From Lysobacterales bacterium UBA2790 (GTDB lineage: Bacteria > Pseudomonadota > Gammaproteobacteria > Xanthomonadales > Xanthomonadaceae): a DNA stretch of 5,654 nucleotides. The notes below the pieces were generated by a model, which ran no database searches, was not told the origin of the DNA, and saw nothing but the letters and a program-made list of their open reading frames with translations. Position 1 is the stretch's first letter. Every line of letters begins with the position of its first letter. Both the position numbers and the translations under genes were made by a program. Shown here one piece after another: positions 1 to 5,654 of this stretch. Location: the NCBI GenBank assembly GCA_002352135.1, contig DEHW01000035.1:1-5654 (forward strand), written 5' to 3'.

Positions 1-1158
1 CGGCTGAATACCGATGGCACCCCACTCGACGGAGATCCGGGTACGCCAGGTGTTCAGACGGTGCCGACCTACACGCAGGACACGATTCGTGGCTTCGCAC
101 ACGTGTTCACCGGCTGGAACTACAGCACCTGTACGCCACCGAGTGCGCCGGAGGGCGACAATCTGAACTGGTGGGATTGGGAGTACTGCCCGCCCAGCAC
201 GATTCCCAACCAGGATTGGCGGGCGGCCGCTGGCTATCGGACGCCGCTCAAGCCCTGGGGCGAGGGGACCGCATTCGGTGACATCTACCACGCGACCACG
301 GCGAGCAAGCAATTGCTCAACTACCCCGGTGTGGCTCTGTCGGGCGGTGTGTTGCCAGCGGGTGGGTCGGCGCGTGCCGACATGGAAGCGGCGCTGGACA
401 ATGTCTTCAATCATCCGAACGTCGGCCCCTTCGTCGGGCGTTTGTTGATTCAGCGACTGACCACCAGCAATCCCTCGCCGGACTACATTGAGCGCGTGGC
501 CACGGTGTTCAACAACAACGGCCAGGGCGTGCGTGGCGATCTGGGCGCCGTGGTGCGGGCGATCCTGATGGACCCGGAAGCACGTAGCCCGGCCCAGGCC
601 CCGGCGCACTTCGGCAAGTTGCGTGAGCCCTTGCTGCGCGTTACTCAGCTCTGGCGAGCAATGCAGGCCACCTCGATTGACGGACGGGTGCGAGAGTGGA
701 CCAACTGGTACGCCGCGCAGGGCATCCAGAGTTCGCCCACGGTGTTCAACTTCTTCCTGCCGAACTACCAGTTGCCAGGGGAAATCGCCACGTCGGGTCT
801 GTATTCACCCGAGTTCCAGATCACCACCGATACTTTCCTGACCCGACTCAGCAACGAGATTGCCGGGAAGATCTACTACGCCTACGTCGGCAATCCTTGG
901 CTAGGCGAATGGCAGCCGGTGCTGATCCGGTTGGAGCGTGACATGGGCATTGCGCACGATGCCGCTGCCTTGATCGATCGCTTCAACCTGCTGTTCATGG
1001 CCGGACAGATGAGCAGCGGCATGCGGACCATACTGATCGACCACGTCAATGGGATCGACTTCAACCAGTGGACAGCCGAGGAAGACACGCGTCGTCAGCG
1101 TGTTCAGGATGCCTTGTGGCTGATCCTGACCTCCCCCGAATACGTCGTGGAGAAATGA
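1..1158 (+). CDS. DUF1800 family protein, C-terminal part (5' end outside window)
   Basis: The frame is open from base 1, so the gene begins upstream; 385 residues are visible. The GTG at 61 is an internal valine, not a start. Family landmarks in order: YTQDTIRGFAHVFTGW (visible residues about 24-39), DIYHATTASKQLL, then the most typical stretch, an NHPNVGPFVGRLLIQRL core followed by TSNPSPDYIERVATVFN and GVRGDLGAVVRAILMDPEAR. Further on, SPTVFNFFLPNYQLPG is the usual late DUF1800 motif. DUF1800 has no established biochemical function; members are typically encoded next to DUF1501 genes, as here. The N-terminus, and so any export signal, cannot be seen. An insert at about visible residues 41-85, between the TGW motif and the YH motif, is rich in Trp and Pro and has two Cys (44 and 63), which could form a disulfide if the protein is exported. 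The stop lies one base before the next gene, implying one transcript. Family call secure, function unknown. Confidence 0.93.
   Translation, partial: RLNTDGTPLDGDPGTPGVQTVPTYTQDTIRGFAHVFTGWNYSTCTPPSAPEGDNLNWWDWEYCPPSTIPNQDWRAAAGYRTPLKPWGEGTAFGDIYHATTASKQLLNYPGVALSGGVLPAGGSARADMEAALDNVFNHPNVGPFVGRLLIQRLTTSNPSPDYIERVATVFNNNGQGVRGDLGAVVRAILMDPEARSPAQAPAHFGKLREPLLRVTQLWRAMQATSIDGRVREWTNWYAAQGIQSSPTVFNFFLPNYQLPGEIATSGLYSPEFQITTDTFLTRLSNEIAGKIYYAYVGNPWLGEWQPVLIRLERDMGIAHDAAALIDRFNLLFMAGQMSSGMRTILIDHVNGIDFNQWTAEEDTRRQRVQDALWLILTSPEYVVEK
1149..1152 (+). promoter_or_regulatory. Ribosome binding site of the DUF1501 gene
   Basis: GGAG lies seven bases before the ATG at 1160 and inside the last codons of the DUF1800 gene. 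With only one base between the DUF1800 stop (1156-1158) and this ATG, ribosomes finishing the first gene can restart directly on the second, so coupled translation is likely. Confidence 0.7.
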
Positions 1159-1159
1159 A

Positions 1160-2650
1160 ATGAGCCTGAAATCACGACGCGAGTTTCTGATCAAATCCTT
1201 GCAGGCCACGGCCGGAAGCGCCGCCTTCCTGTCGATGATGGGCAAGCTCGAATTGGCCCAGGCTGCCGCACCACGTCGATTGGACGGCGCCGGACTGGAC
1301 TACCGTGCCCTGGTTTGCATCTACCTCTACGGTGGCAATGACTGCTTCAACATGGTCATTCCGCGTGATGCCACCAACTATGCGACCTACAGTGCCACGC
1401 GCAGTTCATTGGCCGTGCCGCAGGCGCAGTTGCTGGCGATCAACCCGACCGTTGCACCTTTGGGTGGTGGTCAGTTTGGCCTTCATCCGCAGATGACCGG
1501 CGTGCAGTCGATGTTTGAAGCGGGTCGTGCGGCGATCGTTGCCAATGTTGGACCACTGGTTCGACCGATCAACAAGGCGATGTACGAACAGCCCGGGACG
1601 CTTCTGCCGCCGCAGCTGTTCTCGCATTCGGATCAGTCGGTGTTCTGGCAGTCGCCGCACTCGCAGGCGACCGACCGTATCGGTTGGGGTGGACGTTTGG
1701 CTGATATTTTTTCCGCCAGTAACACCAATCAGGTGCTGTCGATGAACGTGTCGCTGGACGGGGACAACGTGTTCCAGGCTGGTGAGACGGTGTCGCCGTA
1801 CTTCATGTCTTCCTACGGCGTCGAACACATCGACGTGATCAACGTGAACGGTTCGGGCTGTGGCGATGGCGAGTGGAATACAGCGCGCTGCACCAGTTTC
1901 AACGCGCTGTTGAATCGCAGCTACGCGCATCCGTTTGAGAGTGCCTACGTCGGCAAGATGCAGAGCACCTTGCAGACTACGGAACAGGTGGAAGCGGCGC
2001 TCGCTGCGGTGCCGGAGAACGATCCGGTTTTCCGTCCGTTCTGGGATGTGTTCGGCTTGGCGTGGGACCCGGACAACCTGCCGGAACTTCCGCGTTTGGC
2101 GGCGCAGCTTCTGATGATCGCCCGTGTCATGCGTGCGAGAGATGCGCTGGAAATGAGTCGACAACTGTTCTTCGCCGGTATCGGCGGGTTTGACACGCAC
2201 GACAACCAGAACGCTGATCATCCTGTCCTGCTGGGCGAGCTGTCACAGTCGATCAAGGCCTTCTACGATGTGCTGGGAAATCCGGCCTTGAACCTGGTCA
2301 ATCAGGTCACGACCTTCACCGCCTCCGAGTTTGGTCGCACGTTGACCAATAACGGTGATGGCACCGACCACGGTTGGGGTGGTCACCATCTGGTGTTTGG
2401 TGGAGGCGTCAACGGGCGTCAAATTTACGGTCGTATGCCGAATCTTTCGGCGGGTGAGACGAATCCCGACAATGCCGGCTGGGGTCAGATCATCCCGACG
2501 CTGTCGGTCGACCAGTACGCGGCGACCTTGGCGAAGTGGTACGGCCTCAGCGACCTCGACCGTGAAACGATCTTCCCGAATTTGCAGTACATGACGGGCA
2601 GTCTGCTGTCCATTCAGGGGCCGAATCTCGGTTTCATGCAGGCGATCTGA
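1160..2650 (+). CDS. DUF1501 family protein with Tat signal peptide
   Basis: Complete, 496 residues. The N-terminus has a twin-arginine export motif, SRREFLIK (residues 5-12), then a weakly hydrophobic segment and likely signal peptidase sites after AQA (35) or AAA (37), so it should be exported folded, perhaps with a bound metal. Family motifs: ALVCIYLYGGND (about 50-61), GLHPQMTGVQSMFEAGRAA, LFSHSDQSVFWQS, GGFDTH (342-347), SEFGRT (389-394) and DHGWGGHH (403-410), followed by GGGVNGRQIYG. As I recall the family, DUF1501 is grouped with the alkaline phosphatase/sulfatase-like fold; the conserved Asp/His clusters (D345, H347, D403, H404) would suit metal binding, which is inference. No substrate is established. 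The start is set by the GGAG site and the Tat signal. It follows the DUF1800 gene by one base, the usual pairing, so the two proteins probably act together in the cell envelope. A terminator-like hairpin follows. Confidence 0.95.
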   Translation: MSLKSRREFLIKSLQATAGSAAFLSMMGKLELAQAAAPRRLDGAGLDYRALVCIYLYGGNDCFNMVIPRDATNYATYSATRSSLAVPQAQLLAINPTVAPLGGGQFGLHPQMTGVQSMFEAGRAAIVANVGPLVRPINKAMYEQPGTLLPPQLFSHSDQSVFWQSPHSQATDRIGWGGRLADIFSASNTNQVLSMNVSLDGDNVFQAGETVSPYFMSSYGVEHIDVINVNGSGCGDGEWNTARCTSFNALLNRSYAHPFESAYVGKMQSTLQTTEQVEAALAAVPENDPVFRPFWDVFGLAWDPDNLPELPRLAAQLLMIARVMRARDALEMSRQLFFAGIGGFDTHDNQNADHPVLLGELSQSIKAFYDVLGNPALNLVNQVTTFTASEFGRTLTNNGDGTDHGWGGHHLVFGGGVNGRQIYGRMPNLSAGETNPDNAGWGQIIPTLSVDQYAATLAKWYGLSDLDRETIFPNLQYMTGSLLSIQGPNLGFMQAI

Positions 2651-2665
2651 TCGTGCAGCTTTTTC

Positions 2666-2711
2666 CGACCCGGCATAGTGCCCTGACGGCGTATGCTGGG
2701 TCGTTTCTTTT
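2666..2711 (+). terminator. Probable intrinsic terminator after the DUF1800-DUF1501 operon
   Basis: The left arm CGACCCGGCATA (2666-2677) pairs with TATGCTGGGTCG (2692-2703) over 12 bp with a single G-T wobble. Inside the 14-base loop, GCC (2680-2682) can pair with GGC (2688-2690). TTTCTTTT follows at once (2704-2711), the T-rich tail expected of a plus-strand Rho-independent terminator. It lies 15 bases after the DUF1501 stop. It is oddly placed: the tail ends 12 bases before the next start codon, so the downstream promoter must overlap the structure or lie before it. A poor -10-like TATGCT (2692-2697) sits in the right arm with no convincing -35. An operator or attenuator role is therefore possible as well. 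Confidence 0.72.
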
Positions 2712-2716
2712 GGGGG
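2712..2716 (+). promoter_or_regulatory. Ribosome binding site of the PQQ dehydrogenase gene; decides its start
   Basis: A run of five G lies seven bases before the ATG at 2724 but only four before the in-frame GTG at 2721. The spacing favours ATG 2724. A further ATG at 2719 is out of frame and is followed at once by a stop (TGA). Confidence 0.55.
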
Positions 2717-2723
2717 CAATGTG

Positions 2724-4091
2724 ATGTTGAAGCAGAGATTGTTGGGGCTTATGGCAGCGGCTCTCGTGGCGCTGTCCTGCAGTGCCACAGCCTTGGCGCA
2801 GACCGCGCAGTTCGAGACGTGGATCAACAGTGGCCTTAACTCGCCGATCGGTCTGACCCACGCGGGTGACGGAAGTGGCCGCCAGTTCATCATCCAGCAG
2901 GGCGGTGCGGTTCGTGTGGTTCGCAACGACACGCTGCAGACGACGCCGTTGTTGACCGTCGGGACGGGTTTCTCCTGCACCTATCCGGGTGATGCCAGTG
3001 CGAGCGTGGTGGGCTTTACGAGTGGCGGTGAGCAGGGCTTGCTCGGGCTTGCCTTTCATCCGCAGTTTGAAAGCAACGGTAGGGTATTTCTGAGCATCAG
3101 CGACAGCGCAGGCGACACCATGCTGGTGCGTTTCACGATGTCCGATCCAGCCGGTGACGTGATGTCGGCAGGTGACCTTCAGAGTTGCACCGTTATCCTG
3201 CGTGCAGATCAGGATTTCTCTAATCACAACGGTGGCAACATTGTCTTCGGGCCCGATGGGTATCTCTACTTTGGACTGGGAGATGGTGGTAGCGCAGGTG
3301 ATCCGTGCTCGCGAGCGCAAACGCTGGCTCCGGGAACTTTGGTCAACACCGGATCAGGCTGCCCGGCAGATAGCAGTTTCTCCAGCAATGGTGGTGATCC
3401 GCAGTCACGTGCTTTGCTGGGCAAGATGTTGCGCCTGGATGTCAATGGCACGACAGCGGCGGGATCTGGCCTGCTGTGTGGCCGTCCTCGCATCGCACAT
3501 TCTGCCGAATATGCAATTCCTGCCGGTCAGCCCGGTGGCGACGCGGGCAATATCAGTTCTGCTTGCGATGAGGTGTGGGCCTACGGCTTGCGCAATCCTT
3601 GGCGATTCAGCTTTGACGTCGCGGGCAACATGATCATCGGTGATGTGGGGCAGAATTGGATCGAGGAAGTTGATTTTGAGCCCGCGAACACGGGTGGCCG
3701 AAACTATGGCTGGCGCTGCCGAGAGGGTTCATCGAGCTTGAATAGCGGGACTCCGTATTGCAACGATCCGGCGGTGACTGAGACCTTCATTGAGCCTGTT
3801 CTGACCTACCTGCATAGCGGAGGTGCCTGTTCAGTCACTGGAGGGTTCCGTTATCGCGGCGAGGTGATTCTGACGCGAGGCAAGTATTTGTTTGGCGACT
3901 ACTGCACTGGCCAAGTCTGGACCAGCACACCCGGCACGACTTGGACAACTGGCGTCAATTTTGGGGCAGCAATGGGATTCGGTCTGACCTCATTCGGCGA
4001 AGACGAGGCGGGAGAGCTGTACATGCTCCACGGCAACACGATTTACCGCCTCAATGGTGATCGCGGTCTGTTTTACGACGGCTTCGAGTGA
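2724..4091 (+). CDS. Secreted PQQ-dependent sugar dehydrogenase (glucose/sorbosone dehydrogenase family)
   Basis: 455 residues from ATG 2724. Family members are six-bladed beta-propellers that oxidise aldose sugars with PQQ and calcium. A Sec signal peptide (MLKQR, then a hydrophobic core) ends near ALA (23-25). Motifs: EQGLLGLAFHP (103-113); NHNGGNIVFGPDGYLYFGLGDGG (N167 onward), whose H168 matches the catalytic base region (His144) of soluble glucose dehydrogenase; ALLGKMLRLDVNG; LRNPWRFSFD, with R290 near the family's PQQ-contacting Arg; GDVGQNWIEEVD (306-317); NYGW (327-330); GGFRYRG; and GKYLFGDYCTGQVW. The key family residues appear present, so an active enzyme is likely, but sugar specificity cannot be read and PQQ synthesis genes are not in view. 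Many cysteines suit a periplasmic or extracellular protein. It ends in LFYDGFE, a tail resembling that of the protease-like gene at 4502. The last 19 bp overlap the convergent membrane-protein gene. Confidence 0.93.
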   Translation: MLKQRLLGLMAAALVALSCSATALAQTAQFETWINSGLNSPIGLTHAGDGSGRQFIIQQGGAVRVVRNDTLQTTPLLTVGTGFSCTYPGDASASVVGFTSGGEQGLLGLAFHPQFESNGRVFLSISDSAGDTMLVRFTMSDPAGDVMSAGDLQSCTVILRADQDFSNHNGGNIVFGPDGYLYFGLGDGGSAGDPCSRAQTLAPGTLVNTGSGCPADSSFSSNGGDPQSRALLGKMLRLDVNGTTAAGSGLLCGRPRIAHSAEYAIPAGQPGGDAGNISSACDEVWAYGLRNPWRFSFDVAGNMIIGDVGQNWIEEVDFEPANTGGRNYGWRCREGSSSLNSGTPYCNDPAVTETFIEPVLTYLHSGGACSVTGGFRYRGEVILTRGKYLFGDYCTGQVWTSTPGTTWTTGVNFGAAMGFGLTSFGEDEAGELYMLHGNTIYRLNGDRGLFYDGFE

Positions 4092-4483
4092 GCTGTTTTC
4101 GCGCTGCCCTGCTGGACCGGCAGGGCAGCCGAGAGCAGCAGGATGATCGCCACGGCAATGGTCAGTACGGACCCCAGAAACACGCCGACGAAGTAGAACA
4201 TCAGACCGGCGTCGATGCTCATCCACAGCGCCAGTGCCGCGCGCAGGCCGCGGCCAAAGCGCGCGGGCCAGATCGCGCTCAGTGCGCACAACAGCGCGGC
4301 AATCAGCAGATGTGCCGCGTACAGCACCCACGAGCCACGCAGCACATCCAGCAACTGGCTACGCACCGGTAGCTGGTCCAGTGCGCTGTCAAGATTGGCG
4401 AAGGCGAAGAGGTGCAGCACGGTGATCAGCAGCAAGCTGACACACGCCACAGCAAGTAACCAGATATCGAGACGTTGGCGCAT
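4073..4483 (-). CDS. Small four-helix integral membrane protein, unknown function
   Basis: 136 residues, ATG at 4483, stop TAA at 4075-4073. Four hydrophobic segments are clear: about 7-29, 52-72, 80-103 and 105-122. Positive charges (R2, R4, R75, R78, R81) and a polar C-terminal tail suggest both ends face the cytoplasm. Polar residues within or near the helices include H24, H58 and D91. I recognise no family. The coding call rests on the membrane pattern, an AAGGA site upstream and the 18-base gap after the upstream gene on the same strand; plus-strand frames here give low-complexity Arg/Gln/Ala-rich products typical of antisense shadows. Gene order suggests co-transcription with the upstream protease-like gene, but a functional tie is unproven. 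Its last codons overlap the convergent dehydrogenase gene by 19 bp. Confidence 0.8.
   Translation of the reverse strand: MRQRLDIWLLAVACVSLLLITVLHLFAFANLDSALDQLPVRSQLLDVLRGSWVLYAAHLLIAALLCALSAIWPARFGRGLRAALALWMSIDAGLMFYFVGVFLGSVLTIAVAIILLLSAALPVQQGSAKTAHSKPS
4103..4129. repeat. 10-bp perfect inverted repeat at the convergent gene ends
   Basis: GCTGCCCTGC (4103-4112) and GCAGGGCAGC (4120-4129) are perfect reverse complements around a 7-base loop. It starts 11 bases past the dehydrogenase stop and lies inside the 3' part of the membrane-protein gene. There is no T-run after the stem on either strand, so it is not a canonical intrinsic terminator. It could protect the 3' end of the dehydrogenase transcript or assist Rho-dependent ending, or simply reflect GC-rich coding sequence. 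Confidence 0.5.
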
Positions 4484-4494
4484 GCGCTGAAGGG

Positions 4495-4499
4495 TCCTT
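4495..4499 (-). promoter_or_regulatory. Ribosome binding site of the small membrane protein gene
   Basis: Read on the minus strand, AAGGA lies in the 18-base gap between the two minus-strand genes, 11 bases before the ATG at 4483. The spacing is slightly long but acceptable, and it supports this start. Confidence 0.5.
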
Positions 4500-4501
4500 G
4501 C

Positions 4502-5654
4502 TCAGTAAACGGATTCGAAGCGATCACTGAAAAGATAGCCCGCGGTGCAGGCAGGTCGATTCGGAATGACTTCGGAAAATGGCGCGTTAGCGGCATTGAT
4601 GAGAACAAAATTGTCGATGTCCCAGCCATCAGCGGCCACGGCGGCATCGCTGAGTACGCCAAAGCGCAATCGGATACGTTGCCCTTCAAGCCCCTGTCCA
4701 AAATGCAGCAAATGCGAAACGTAGACTTGAGAGTCCTCGCCCGACAGGCCGGTATACGAATTGCGGCCGTTGCCTGGGTTGTCACAACAATCACTGATCA
4801 CGCCGTTGTACGCGGGGCTCATTGTGGCGACCATGCTGGCGTCCAGCCAGGTCTGAGCGTTGTCCAGGCTGATCTCGATGACACCGCCGTCATAGGCATG
4901 TTGTGCATCGGCCTCGAAGTGGTAGCGCGCATCGAACCGGATCGAAAAATCTCCCTGCGTTCCGACGTCGATTAGCGGCGAGATCAGCCAACTGGCACCC
5001 GCAGCGTTGCCACTGGGTCCGTGCGCATGGCCGAGCAATGCCGTGTCGGCTTGCTGTCGCCAGCTCGCCTGGAGTGGATCCATTGCGCTGTCGTCAACGG
5101 GTTCGACCAGCGTCGTCCACGACAGGGGTGGCAGATCGAATCGTTCGACCACGCTGCCGCGTGCACTGACATCAAGCTGAGCCGCCCAACTGCGATGGCT
5201 GACCCGGCCGGTCTCGAATGGCAGGGCTTCATCATCGGGCGTGATGTCGAAACTCAACTCGATAGGATCAGCATTCGAATGCAACTGGAAGCGCCGTTGC
5301 ACCGTGACGTGTTCGCGTGCCGCCAGCGCAGGGAGTTGGAGGGTGGATGGATCCAGCCAAGCCAGGTCGCCGCTCACGGCTGACACATCGACGCGGCTGT
5401 CCTGCAAGGCTTGTGTGCCGGAATTGATCACTCGGAAGCTCAACAATGCCGTTTCGGATTCATCGACGAAGCCGTCTGCGTCGCAGTCGACTTCGGGAGT
5501 CAGCGTCACATCGGCAACTTCAAGATCGCCTCCGTCGGCCTCGCTTTCGACCACGCCAATGTTGGAGAGCGTGTCGCGGCGCGCCGATTGCGCGCGTAGT
5601 CCTGCGCCTCGCTGCGCAAAGGCGCTGCCGCAGAGCTGCAAGTCGCGCGCGTCG
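4502..5654 (-). CDS. Secreted M36-like (fungalysin-type) metallopeptidase, C-terminal part (5' end outside window)
   Basis: 383 residues are visible; the frame stays open to the right edge, so the TTG at 5641 is not a start. The first residues, LCGSAFAQRGAGLRAQSA, resemble the end of M36 catalytic domains, where a Cys and an AFA-x-RG-x-G motif close the domain; the HExxH zinc site would lie upstream and is not seen. Visible residues 56-67 (DCDADGFVDESE) match an EF-hand-type calcium loop, with acids at positions 1, 3, 5, 9 and 12 and Gly at 6. A beta-rich domain follows (SETALLSFRVINSG onward). Then comes a region like the C-terminal domains of secreted metalloproteases: AYDGGVIEISLDNAQTW, SPAYNGVI, NPGNGRNSYTG, IRLRFGVLSDAAVAADGWDIDNFVL. 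It ends in LFSDRFESVY. Expected role is extracellular protein degradation. Another secreted protein carrying the same C-terminal module is possible, since the catalytic residues are out of view. A small membrane-protein gene starts 18 bases after its stop. Confidence 0.7.
   Translation of the reverse strand, partial: DARDLQLCGSAFAQRGAGLRAQSARRDTLSNIGVVESEADGGDLEVADVTLTPEVDCDADGFVDESETALLSFRVINSGTQALQDSRVDVSAVSGDLAWLDPSTLQLPALAAREHVTVQRRFQLHSNADPIELSFDITPDDEALPFETGRVSHRSWAAQLDVSARGSVVERFDLPPLSWTTLVEPVDDSAMDPLQASWRQQADTALLGHAHGPSGNAAGASWLISPLIDVGTQGDFSIRFDARYHFEADAQHAYDGGVIEISLDNAQTWLDASMVATMSPAYNGVISDCCDNPGNGRNSYTGLSGEDSQVYVSHLLHFGQGLEGQRIRLRFGVLSDAAVAADGWDIDNFVLINAANAPFSEVIPNRPACTAGYLFSDRFESVY

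Noticed and set aside
61..63. GTG as the start of the DUF1800 gene
   Set aside because: The frame is open back to base 1 and the family needs a much longer N-terminal part; no ribosome site is visible before it.
1406..2221. Long minus-strand open frame (271 codons) within the DUF1501 gene
   Set aside because: It is antisense to a strongly conserved gene, and its product is Arg/His/Gln-rich with no recognisable domain, as expected of a GC-rich shadow frame.
2721..2723. GTG as the start of the dehydrogenase gene
   Set aside because: It is only four bases from the G-rich ribosome site; the adjacent ATG at 2724 has the better seven-base spacing.
2769..2783. Lipobox making the dehydrogenase a lipoprotein (ALSC, Cys at residue 19)
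   Set aside because: The residues before the Cys (A-L-S) do not fit the usual L-[AS]-[GA]-C order, and a good signal peptidase I site, ALA, follows at residues 23-25.
2243..3320. Minus-strand frames covering the gap and the start of the dehydrogenase gene
   Set aside because: They run antisense across the end of DUF1501, the hairpin and the dehydrogenase signal peptide, and show no domain or good ribosome site.
4103..4129. Bidirectional intrinsic terminator
   Set aside because: The stem is perfect but no T-run follows on either strand, so I list it only as an inverted repeat.
4475..5383. Plus-strand frames opposite the protease-like gene (4475-4975 and 5021-5383)
   Set aside because: The minus-strand frame is longer, is open to the edge and has recognisable domain motifs; the plus products have none.
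5639..5641. TTG as the start of the protease-like gene
   Set aside because: The frame continues to the window edge, and the residues here already resemble the end of a catalytic domain; there is no signal peptide.

Overview
The window looks like chromosomal DNA from a GC-rich gram-negative bacterium. It holds five protein genes packed with almost no spare sequence, all but one of them exported or probably exported. A twin-arginine (Tat) signal, a Sec signal and a DUF1800/DUF1501 gene pair point to a proteobacterium. Two unrelated proteins end in a similar short tail, LFxDxFE. From memory, tails of this kind are common on secreted proteins of Xanthomonadales/Lysobacterales-type gammaproteobacteria, so that is my best but unproven guess at lineage.

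Plus strand, left to right. Positions 1-1158 are the C-terminal part of a DUF1800 protein whose start lies outside the window. One base after its stop comes a complete DUF1501 protein with a Tat signal (1160-2650); the two form a translationally close operon pair. A 73-base gap follows, filled by a strong stem-loop with a T-rich tail (2666-2711) that looks like an intrinsic terminator. Just 12 bases after that tail starts a complete secreted PQQ-type sugar (glucose/sorbosone family) dehydrogenase (2724-4091).

Minus strand, right to left. The right edge cuts a large secreted protein (4502-5654) whose visible part looks like the end of an M36 (fungalysin-like) metallopeptidase. It has an EF-hand-type calcium loop and a C-terminal beta-sandwich-like region. 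Eighteen bases after its stop is a small four-helix membrane protein of unknown function (4073-4483), which overlaps the end of the dehydrogenase gene by 19 bp, tail to tail.

The common theme is export: a Tat-exported DUF1501 protein with its DUF1800 partner, a periplasmic or secreted sugar oxidase, and an extracellular protease. I see no RNA gene, CRISPR array, insertion sequence, phage gene or defence gene. No stretch above 300 bases lacks a gene. The most interesting signals are the shared C-terminal tail on two unrelated exported proteins and the terminator-like hairpin pressed against the dehydrogenase start.
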